A DNA stretch of 64,000 bases. It comes from Strongylocentrotus droebachiensis (Eukaryota > Echinodermata > Echinoidea > Camarodonta > Strongylocentrotidae). Position numbers and translations under genes: made by a program. The stretch is from contig JAVYIG010002203.1 of NCBI GenBank assembly GCA_035222895.1, positions 1 to 64,000 of the forward strand, given 5' to 3'. Numbering within the stretch: position 1 is the stretch's first letter; each line of letters begins with the position of its first letter. Positions 11,601-23,600 of this stretch are shown one piece after another. Below the pieces are notes generated by a model. The model was not told the origin of the DNA. It searched no databases and saw only the letters and a program-made list of their open reading frames with translations.

Positions 11601-14600
11601 TGGGCCTTTCCCCTGAAACATGACATAAAAGAAGCCACAGAATACATTTCAATGTCAATTACAAAACAAAAGCAACTGCTTTATTGAAGGACCCAAATAT
11701 CTGTTAATGAGAGCACATGGTCTATGGGTTAACACATTGAGGTACTGTACACTGCCAAGGATTTAAGTTTGATTACAGGCAAGGAAACATTTCCAACTAG
11801 ATGGAACTTCGACTGCGCGCAGTCGAAAATGATGCCTCCGCCATAGAGCAATTTTAAAAACCAAAACAGAAACAATTTTTTTAATTCAAGTTTGATTGTA
11901 ATCCATCTGTCGGTTTTAATGACAATGCATGCACAAGCTATTTATAGGCATCCTTAATGAGCCCCATGACATTTGACGTACCTGATGACCCTAAAACCTA
12001 ATCAGTTGCTTGGCTCTGCAAGATACATATACATGTCTTGAGTTTGATAGTAATCTGTCTATTGGTTCTCATGATAATGCGATCACAAGCTATTTGTGGA
12101 TACATAATGAGCCATGTGACCTTTGACCTTTGACATTGTGACCCCCAAATCTAATCAGTTCATTGGCTCTGCAAATAAAAAAATACATGACTCAAGTTTG
12201 GTACGAATCCATCAATCGGTTCTTGAGATAACGCGATCACAAGAACGGGACGTATGGACGGACGGACAACCCGAAAACATCATGCCTCCGGCTACTTTGT
12301 ACCGGAGGCATAAAAATGTTGGCAGTAGAAAGGAACAATATACATGAAGTATAAACATGCTGACATTTGCATGCATGTCAAGGGAAGTGTATAAAATACT
12401 ATGGTTATTTCCCATAAATCATATATTTGTTTTCACTACCTAAATTCTTTAAACCATTTGGAATATATTTGTTTTCACTACCTAAATTCTTTAAACCATT
12501 TGGAATAATAATACAATAACAACTGAAGGTTATTCCTTATGTTATCTATTGTTTTGATAATTTCTTATGCATTTCTTTGTTTTTAACTTATGTGTTTTAT
12601 TGTTTTTGTTGTTGTTACTTCATTTCTTACTATGATTCAACTATTTTGAACCCTAAACAAACACCTTAACTATAAACACAACCAAATAACACATTTTTTA
12701 ATCTCTTTTTTGGAAAAATGAGAATTCCATGTTGTGTACACAAATCACGAAAATGAGCGATTTTCGGGCTGACATGCAAAGACAAAAGTTCACGTGACTT
12801 AGTAACAGTAGGTCTGATTTTCAAAGAATTTATTTCCTAAGATATACAAGACTCGAAAGAAAAAAGTAATACAATTAAAGCGCAAGATTTGTTTGTGCTG
12901 AAAAATTATCGCAAAAAATGTATATACATGCTATATAGGCTATATAGGGTTAAAACACTGAGTAGTCTTTTTTTTTGGTATTCTAGATTTTCTGCAAAAT
13001 CGATGTGTCCATACCTCAAGGACATACTTGTCCTTTTATTTCCTTCTTCTTCTTTTTTGTCGTGAACATTGCATGAGTGGCAACTTTGTCTATATTATAC
13101 AGATAAATACGGTTTAGTTACCCCCTGGGCAATTACCAGCGGGACAATTACCCCCAGAAACTAACACCCCCCCCCCCCCCCCTGAGGACATCCAGCCCCT
13201 GAGGACAAGACAGAGAGAGAGAGAGAGGTGGGGGTTAGGAGGGATAGGAAAAGAGAGGAAAAGAGAGTGAAAGAGAGAGGGTGGTATTAAATGTAATACA
13301 AAGTTTGGGTATGGGGTCATGAATTTGTTCAAACATATTTGAAGCATATGCAACTTTAAAAACTCAATGATCTTTGACGCGGTTGAAATCGAGTCTTAAT
13401 TGGCGAAAATCTTTATGTTGTATAGCTCCCTCTCAAGACTGATGTTACTTTAGCTTTAAAACAATGATTCCTGACTACAATCAACCGATTTGCTTTTTCT
13501 GTTTGAAAATTATATATCAGAACTGGATGTTCTGAGATTTTCATTCTCACAGCTACTATGGAATGGCCTTAGGCGCTATTTGAAATATTTGAAATTTACT
13601 TTGAAGTAGCTAATTATTCAATAAACAGAATATAGTACAATGAAAATATACATAACATCTGTATTACCTGGAACAGGAAGAGCATCTTCAGAATCCTGAA
13701 CCTCTGGTTCTGCTATGTCTCCCTCTTCCTCGCTGACAACTAATGTAAATGGAAATTAGAAATACATTGTATTTGTTACAGTGAATACTTAAAAATGATA
13801 TATAGACATTAAAGCCCCACTGCACTACTAATAACTACTTGCGCCCTCTATATAGCAAACAATGCCTAATCGGTGCCAGTGGTCCCCCATAATCCTCTTT
13901 TTCTTTTGTTAATTAAGAGCCGAGTTGATGAGATAGTCACCTGTCAGTGACCACGCTTGGTGGTCTAATTCCTCCTGGCCAAACTAGTACAGACAGGCTT
14001 TAAAGGAAAACCATAATATGAGAGGTTTCCACTGAAACAAGATGAATGGCACCATTGTGTTTCTCATGTTGATTTATTAAATAATGGTACAAGTATAATG
14101 ATCTTGGAGTATAACAGTGTATCTCTGTCTCCATTTGCTCCAATTAAACAACAGACCATGGTACGGTTTTATTTGTTTTTCTTCTACAAGATGAGAATCG
14201 TGAATTCTGGATCAAAAAAGAAAGTTAATAACCTTATCTGTCAAAGGAATAATTATATAAAACGAGGATGCTGGCAGTATGTCATTAGGACCACTATACT
14301 TATCATAAATATTATTGTTTTAAAGGTGATCCATTAACTTGGGTAGCAATGGAAAGAATAAAGACAATCCCAGAAGAAAATAGTAAGCAAATAACTACCG
14401 TTGGTGAAGGTGATGGGACAAACTATCACTTCCGAGGCGATCTGGATGTAGCTATCTTTCCGAAGCGAAGTTGAGGAAAGATAGCGTATACATTCTGATC
14501 GACGAGGAAGTGATAGTTTGCCATCGCCTGAAACCAAAAGGTGATTATTTGCTTTATATTCCACATCTATAACAATTTAACTACACAAAGAACGTGTAGC

Positions 14601-17600
14601 ATCTACATGAAAGACACCAGGCCCAAATTCACACCAAAAAAGTTAAAAGTTTAACCCAACCCCTGCGCATGTGTTTGCTTTAATTGCGCTCATTGGTAAT
14701 GCGCGCTTAATTATTCCTGTTTTAGTGCGCTTTTGGATAATCTTCAGTGAAAGTATGTTGCCCTGTGTAGATAGTACCTCTATCTTCAGTGAAAGTGCAT
14801 TGCACTGTGTAGATAGTACTACTATCTACACAGTGTAACAAACTTTTTGCTTCTCCCATAAATAATGGGCGAACTATCTTTCATCACATGATTTACTTTT
14901 GACCAAAATAGAGCAAGATTCTTAGTATGTGGAATATAATGGTCCAATGAAATCTGGCTGAAATTCAATCTTGTACTAGTTTTATCTTTAGTTTTGTTTT
15001 CTGAAATGATGTATGTTCATCTCATATGTTACTGAACTAGGAGTGTTGTGATCGAGTGGTTTAAGGCGCTTGACTGGAAATGCGAAGGTCGAGGGTTCGA
15101 ATCCTGACACAACAATAATATCCTTTGGCAAGATATTAACCTGCACTTGCTACTCTCCACCCAGGTGTTAAATGGGTACCCGGTAAGATGCGACCGTCAT
15201 TGTTGGTCAAACAGTTTTGAGCGTCAAGTAACGCCTGGCTGGAGTGCTCCCCAGCGAGTGGAGATTGTGCATACAGTGTGTGCGGGCAAGTATTGAATCC
15301 AATGACCAGGATAATAGTACAGTCAAACCTGTCTATAGCGGCCACCCAAGGGAAACACAAAAAGTGGCCTTTGTAGACAGGTTTCTTTAGTACATGATTC
15401 AGTGAGAAACCATTTTCAAGGGAAACAACAAATGTGGCCTTTGTAGACAGGTGGTCTTTGTAGACGGGTGGTCACTAAAGCAGGTTTGACTGCGGAATTA
15501 TTATATTTTCTCCTGTCTAATTGAATACATGTCTTCTTCTTATGGATTATTGTAAGGTAAAGGATGTCACTCACCTGAAAACTTGATATTAACAGCCTCT
15601 TGAAGTATTCTGATTTTGGTTTTTCTCCCGTATGTACCGGGCCTGCGGAAGGGAATTCCTGGTGGCATCCCAGTAACTCTCACCTCCCCCGCACCAATTC
15701 TGTCATACCCTGTCCTCGGCTTACCCAGGCATTTCACTGCGAATAAACAATATAGTATATTGAGGGTTCAGTGACACAAAGATGTACCGGTAACTCCATA
15801 TTTTGCCAAAATGAGTATTTGATATCAAAATGTTCAGAAAATTTGGGCTTTCCAGGGAACACAAAGACTTAGCTCCACCCAACACCACATAAGAGTCAAT
15901 GGCTAGTGAGACATAGACTTAACTTCTTAAGGCCCAAGTACTCAGTGACAAATAAACCACTTTTTCTCAAAATGGCCAAAATGGAGTTACGTCTTTGTGT
16001 CACTGATCCCTCAATATAAGAATTTATCCTCCTATATCACAGGTTTATTTCCTTATTCACATACCTCCTCACACATGAGAAAAATACTTTAATTCCAGAT
16101 AGGGGTATATCCAGGATTTTGTTGAAGAGAGGTTACAATATTCCTTAAATTGTCCTCCCCCCCCCCCCCCCTCTACATCTAAACACTGTATATGTGTGTA
16201 TGAATATTTTTTGATATGTATATCCTAACATATTCCTTTTGTCTGTTATCATAATATCATGCCTTGTGTCTCAATACATCACAAACACATAGAAAGTAGG
16301 CTCTATGGTTGACAAAATAGTCAAAGAAAACTTTCATCCAACACCGAAACATTTCAAAATTAATGTTTTGACATAATAATAATAATACAGCATTTATTAT
16401 GTGCCATCGATATAGTAAACTATTCTGAGGCGCAGAGGGATACTTACTGTATGCTGCATTGAAATGAGCCTGAACTCTGCTCCGGAGAGCCTCATCACCC
16501 AGCGACTCGAGTGATCTTGAGGTTGTTTCTAAAAAGAAAAAGACACACCAAAAAAAAAATCTTACATTTTAGTACATGGAAACGCAAACAACTAGTGGAC
16601 AATCATATCAATTTCAATTTTAATTTTAATTAATGTTGCATTGATATTTAAGTCATATACATTTGCCGCACTCCACCCAGGTGAAGTAAATGGGTACCTG
16701 GTAGGAATTTATTCCTTGAAATGCTAGAGCGCCGTATGGCAGCTGTGCTAAAGCCAGGGTAATAATCGGGAGCGCCAGGAGGGTCAAATCTGACTGACAT
16801 GAGCGCTATACAAGAACCCACTATTATTATTGTTATTATTATTATTATAATAAATTTGTAGTGTTTCTGTTTAGCATTCCCACTTTTTGATGGCCGAGAT
16901 CATAGGGGGAGGGGGGCCTTAGAAGCCTCCCCCCCCCCCCCCCCCTCTCCCACAATGTCAACTGGGTATACAATAAAGGAATTTCATAACGTAATGGTTC
17001 TCACCTTCTTGTATCGCGGCTGAACTCAATGAAGAGATTAACTTTTTTTGGTGTGCTACAACCAGAGCTTGTTCCGTTCCTGTTTGATTATAGGCGTCCT
17101 CCGTTCTGTGTACTGCAAGAAAGAGGGACTCGTACCCCAGCTCATTCATTGCCTTGCACTACACAAAGAAAAACATATAAATTGTATAACTTCCAAATGT
17201 CACAAACCATATTTAAAACAAATCTGACATCCTTCAACTTTAAAAAGTGAAAACCTCAGTCTGGTTCCAGTTAAATACCTTTCAAGTTATTAATGATCAT
17301 AAGTTTCAAATATTTGTTTTGTACACCTAGTAGAGTCAAATGTGCTTTAGTAACCACGTGTCTACAAAGATCACCTTTTTTGTTTCCTTTGAAACTGGTT
17401 TCTCATTGAAACAGGCACTGAAGGAACCTGTCTACAAAGCCCACCTGTCTACAAAGGCCACTTTTTGTGTTTCCCTTAGGCAGTCGCTATAGACAGGTTT
17501 GACTGTATATGTCTGGTGAGAAGTTTGATGATCTTTATTCCTAATGATATTTATTGCACTTTTAAGAAATCCCATCATGTACATTTCTTGCATTTCCTGG

Positions 17601-20600
17601 GAGCACCCCCACATTTCTATTGTCAAAGCTGCTTCAAGTATAAATGCAGGTCTTAGAGACTAAACCTTTCCTGAGCATTTAATTGACAGATAGGTTTTTA
17701 CTTTCTAGCAAGATAGATATATATCATATTACATATATATTACAATTTCCAAAGGAGAAACACTTTTTGAATGGAAAAGTATTAATTGTCAGTTGGACAA
17801 TAACTCCAAGGTATTTAGTGTGCTTTTTACTATCAACAATGTTTGCAGAATATGGTTCTGTGAACATTTGTGTTTCAATTATCTTAGATGATTGAGAAAA
17901 AAACTGCATCTTTGCCAAATCTATAACCTTGATCAACTCTGTGTAAATCCTTTTGATACTGGATAAAATAGCGATTTAAGATTAAGACTATTTTCATAAA
18001 TCACTGACCTTTAACCCTTGTAAGATTTGGTTCAAAGCCTACTTAAAGGGGCTGTAGCATGGGAAATACTGGTTGACGCCATCTACGTCTTCTTTTGGAC
18101 AACTGCACTGAAGTTCTCCTCACGCTCCAGTTTCCTGTATGCTGCACGCACGTAAATACGTAGGCCTTCTGCGGTCGCATCGTCCGATTTTCCCCGAGTG
18201 GGCCTCGGGAAAGACGCATAGTCTCGTCATGCTACAGCCCCTTCAATTAGTCTTCACAAAATGGGTATCACTGCTGTAGTTGAGTCCTGCCTTGAGCCCA
18301 TATTGTTGTGACCTTAACCTTGCCTTCATCAAGAGTCACAAGTACAAAACCTGTGACTTGAAATGCAGCCTTGACAAAGTCATCGATGGTTACATCTTGG
18401 TCAAGTATGGTTTTAAGAAAAACATCTCAGGGTTCTACTGTTTCTACTGAGACAGACGTCTCTACAGTTGGATGTACAGATGGACAACCTGGGGCATGTT
18501 TCACAAAGATCCCAAGTCAAACTTAACTCTAAGTTGGACTTAACAATTATGGAAAGCCGTTAGCATCTTTGAAAATATTTTGTACGATTTATTCTAAAAG
18601 GCATAAAATGTTGATTCACATCATTCATATTTTCTATTATCAAGGAGATTTCATGTTCTTGATGTGGAATTTATAAAAAGTAAAAAAATACTTGAAATTT
18701 CACTTTTGAATTTGGCTCTCCATAATATTTATGTCCAACTTAGAGTTTAGATCGACTTATGATCTTTGTGAAACATCCCCCTGGAAAAACAATGCCTGCT
18801 GGCACCCCTGCGGATCAAGGGCAGGAGAACTTACTTTGTTATCAATGTCTTTGACCCATTTGCGCATTAGCAGCTTTGTTGCCTTGGAGTTGTAAACTGA
18901 TGGTTGATCTGTTGCCTCCTTTGCTCCCTCTTCCTTTAAGCTCTTTAGCTTGGCCAGGGTGGTGGGGTCATTTCTTAACTCCTTCCAGGAGTCATGTGCA
19001 AGCTTCAGTTTCTCTTCTTTTCCCAGATAATCGTCGTCTATAATCAAATCAGGTTATTTGTCAAGATTCTTAATAGCACCAGATCACCCCGATGTTCAAT
19101 TCAAATTCAAAGCCCATTTAAAGTGTTGGGAGCCCAAAATTTGCCAAAAGAATTATGGCAAAAAATCACTTAAACTGTATAGTGTATACGGTAGTGATGT
19201 GAAAGCGGATGTCATTTATTACACACACTTCTGCAAGGTTTTTCAAAACAAATGTGTTTGAAGACAAATATTGATGACAGAATACCATATTTGGGTTTTG
19301 TGTAAATGTACGCAGAAAACCATAGTTTAGGTGCAATTTTGCCATCAAATTTGTGGGGCTCTGAACGCTTTACAGAGGCTTTAAAGGTAAAGATCAGTTT
19401 TGGAAACGCCCCTCTCTCAAAAAAATGAAATGGGAGCTCTTATTACCAATCATGTGAAACAATATGTTTTGACTAATACGTGATGACAAAATTTCTACCA
19501 AGAAACCACCTACTAATTGATATATTTGGTAAATTATTATATCTATTTGGACCTGATAGATATCACGCACATGTCGCATAGTCCCATATACATTTTTCTG
19601 TGTACAGCAGGCCTTAAATTTCAATATTTTTAGGGCAAGGCCACTTTTCTGAAGGGCACATTCCTATATTACAGCACAAATAGGAAGAATTGGAAAGGGC
19701 ACAAAAAATCTCCAAGGCCAATGAGAGGGGCATTGAGGCCAATCAAAAGGGCATCTACAGCCATGGCCTTTGTGGCCTTGGATTAATTTAAGCCCTGGTA
19801 CAGTGCTTGTAACTTTACCAAGACTGGGCCAAATTTCTAATCATTTTGATGATTCCAGAAGCTTGCAGTACACACCAATACTTATATGCTAGATGATCAA
19901 CCTTTTCTGATCGATTCCACAACGTTTCTTTTACAATGCTATCGCATGACCATAACTGGTCTTTAACATTTCTTACCACAGTATTTGTTAAGCTCTTGAG
20001 ACATGAAAATGTCATAGAGCCTCCTGTTGCCTGTTTTTGAGATTTTGTCCTGTGTGGCCTTCACTTCTTTCCTCCTTCTGTTGTCTATGAAATTCTGCAA
20101 GCACAACAAAAAAATACCAAAAAAAGAGAAATTTTCAGCAAATATTTTCAAAAATGCAAGCCAACTAAAAATTGATAAGCAGGAGAATGAAAAATCCCTT
20201 TTCTCACATGTTACTGCTGGATGTTCATTAAAGGGATCCGGTAACTTTGTCTCAGATCCTTAAACAAAATCCTTGATTTAGCCCATGCTGCAATCATAAT
20301 CGTAAACCTTTAAATCATTCAGGAATCCCATGACTTTTACAAGCTGATCGCCTGTCTGATTATCAAGATATATTTATGATTGAAAATCAAAATTCATTTT
20401 GTGTTTTCCTAACGGTTTTCATAACACTACAGTCTATTGGGGAAAATAAGTAGGTATGGTAAAACCAGTCACTCAAAGATTGTTATTTTCTTGAGGCACT
20501 TCATGATTTTTTTGAAGCGCAATATTTTTAGGGCTTCATTATTATACCATATCACAGACACTGATAACATGTAGGGTTATGCATCTCAGATTTAACATTG

Positions 20601-23600
20601 TTACCGCCGGTAAACGATGCTTTTAATAGCATATTGTAGATGTATACTCATTGATGAATTTGATTTTGTTGTCATATAATCATCAATTTATTTTACTTGG
20701 TGTATACTGTATTCTCGGATAACCTTTTTCAATCCAACTTGTTTACTGCTCCATTTATGTTCTCATTAACAATTGGCTTTTAAATAGGTAACTTCTCTGT
20801 GATGAAGTGGCGGACAACATTCCCAATTGTTCTTAATTCCATCACACAAATTATTAACATTTCAATTGTTCAAAAATGTATGACTCAGGATGGAATATCC
20901 TTTTTAGAGTTACAGTTGTCGGGAGTTTTTTAACAAATTGACATAATTTTTGGTTTAACGAAAAGTAAATACAGATTTTTTTAAACAGATTTCATGCTTG
21001 ATCCAAGTCTTAAAATTTAAAGAGAAGGGTGAGTTCTGGGAAGAGGTGAAAAAGAATTTGTGAGCGTTATCATTGTTATTATGCAAGTGTGGAAGAACAT
21101 CAGATAAAACATGTTTCCTATAAAGCATGGCTCTTCAAATGCCTTCATATTCTAAATATGAACATCGTACAAATCTGGACGCATTTTTAGGATGCTTGTT
21201 CATGCAGTCCCATATACATCTTTCTGTGTACAGTGTTTGTAACTTTACCAAGACTTGGCCATATTTCTTATCATTTTGGATGATTCCGACTTTTTGTCGG
21301 CCGAGATCAAATGCCTTCATATTCTAAATATGAACATCGTACAAATCTGGACGCATTTTTAGGATGCTTGTTCATGCAGTCCCATATACATCTTTCTGTG
21401 TACAGTGTTTGTAACTTTACCAAGACTTGGCCATATTTCTTATCATTTTGGATGATTCCGAATTTTTGTCGGCCGAGATCATAGGGGAAGCCCCCCCCCC
21501 CCCCCCCCCCAGAAATCAACTTCATCTTTAAGAAACTGAATATGCTCATCTTTTTTCTTCGATTCCTTGGCATAAAAGAAATTATCTTATTTACCTTAAT
21601 TTGACTGTACTTCATCTTGGTCACAGCTACAGCTTCCGTCATAAGTCGTTTGGCCTCACCCGTCTTTGAATTTGTCATGCCTTTATTCCACAGTCCATTG
21701 AGGTACTCTCTAGTGAAAAAAGTAGCCCAAAAAATATTTTGTTGGAGGTACATGTAGAATAAGCCTTTGGCAACCAGTGAAGAATGAAGTGATTTCTAAT
21801 ACCAATGATTACCAAATGTTCCCAGTAACCCTTTTTTCGCACTATACTCAGACAAGCCTGACCCCCAAAAGAAAATATCTTCTTCGCCATATTTTTTGGG
21901 GAAACCTAACCCCACTGATAACTTTACTTATTCTTAGAGATTTGTTGCATTTGATTAATGCCTATCAACCTACAAGTTTCCCACCAAAGTGTATTAGAGA
22001 GGCATACAGCAAGAATAAAGTAAAGTTTCTCAGCAAGACATGGGCATCCCTATTTTCTTGATTGCTTCCAGCTGTTTGTAGTGTTGAAGCATTTCATTCA
22101 CCTGCTATTATATAAGGGTGTCTGAACAAATTTTCAATTTTTCCTTTTGGATTGCTTTTCACAAAATATTGCATAGGAAGAATACAAGAGAGAGAGAGTG
22201 GTTGGATATTTGAAAAAAATCAACTGCTCAGAGGAACACATTTTAAATTACAAGACTCACCAATGTTTCTATCAAAAGATACAGCCCAAAATTCCAGAAT
22301 GGAGGAAAAAGTGGTACACGCTGAGTTGTAAATTTTGTTCAACAGCTGTCTGTATCACGCGATATGCAAAGCGTACGTGTTAATTAGCCTCCGTCATCTT
22401 TGTTGTCATGATTGTGCGATTTTCTTTTTATAATCTAACACCAAAATCATGATAGACCCTATTCCAGTAAATCTTCTATTTTGTACAATTTTTTTTAATA
22501 TCCTTAATAAAATTACCGGTTAACGGTAGTATTTTTAGTATTTAAAGATAAAGTTGAGTTCAAGTCATGCGATTGCATAGAAACGGTGTGGAATCTATTG
22601 GAAGAAGTTGATCATGTAGCATTAGTATTGGTGTGTATAGCCTAATGCAAGCTTCTGAAGTCATCAAAATGATCAGAAATTTGGCCCAGTAAAGTTACAA
22701 GCACTGTACACAGAAAGATGTATGGGACAACGCAAACATGTGGCATAATCATTGGGGCTCAATAACAATGATAACGCTCACAAATTATTTGTGTTTGAAT
22801 GACTGAGTGACAATTAGTGAGGATGAGCGAATTATAGAAGCCAAGATAATTGTCACCAAATTATCAAAACAAAGAGAAAATCATAAATTTTGCATGTACT
22901 CAGGTACTGTTATTTGTTTTTGAATGACTGAGTGACAATTAGTAGAGCATGAGAGAATTATAGAAGCCAAGATAATTGTCACCAAATTATCAAAAGAAAG
23001 AGAAAATCATAAATTTTGCATGTAAATTTTGGCTCTCTCGAAATGTTTTTTCAATGATATTGTTCGAGAGAGCCTTAACTTGCTCCCATACCCCTGCACG
23101 GAGAGGTAGGTAAACAACATAAAAAATGTGTCCAAAATCACACTTTCCGGGACCCGACCAATATTGGACAGTGGCTTTGATAAATTTTGTCGTAGTTTTG
23201 GTCTTAATTACCGCCTTAATTTCAAAATCGGATCTGAAAATAACAAAATAAGAGCAATTTTCTTACCAGACCGAGACAGCTCAGCTCCCTTTTCTGAGTT
23301 TTCATGTGTACCGTGTGAATTTCACGATGTCTACACAATGGTGATGACCTCTGACTGGCACTTCGTAAATGTGCTGCTTCCGTATAATGCACTGAATAAC
23401 ACTCATACAGCGCATTATAGGGAAGCAGCACAATTTACCCACAATTACGGAAGTGCACTGTATTGGTCGGGTCCCGGAAAGTGTGATTTTGGACACATTT
23501 TTGATGTTGTTTACCTACCTCTCCGTGCAGGGGTATGGGAGCAAGTTAAGGCTCTCTCGAACAATATCATTAAAAAAACATTTCGAGAGAGCCCTTAAGG

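Noticed and set aside
23128-23598. 156-codon plus-strand ORF
   Set aside because: It reads through both arms of a foldback element; the other strand and frames are equally open.
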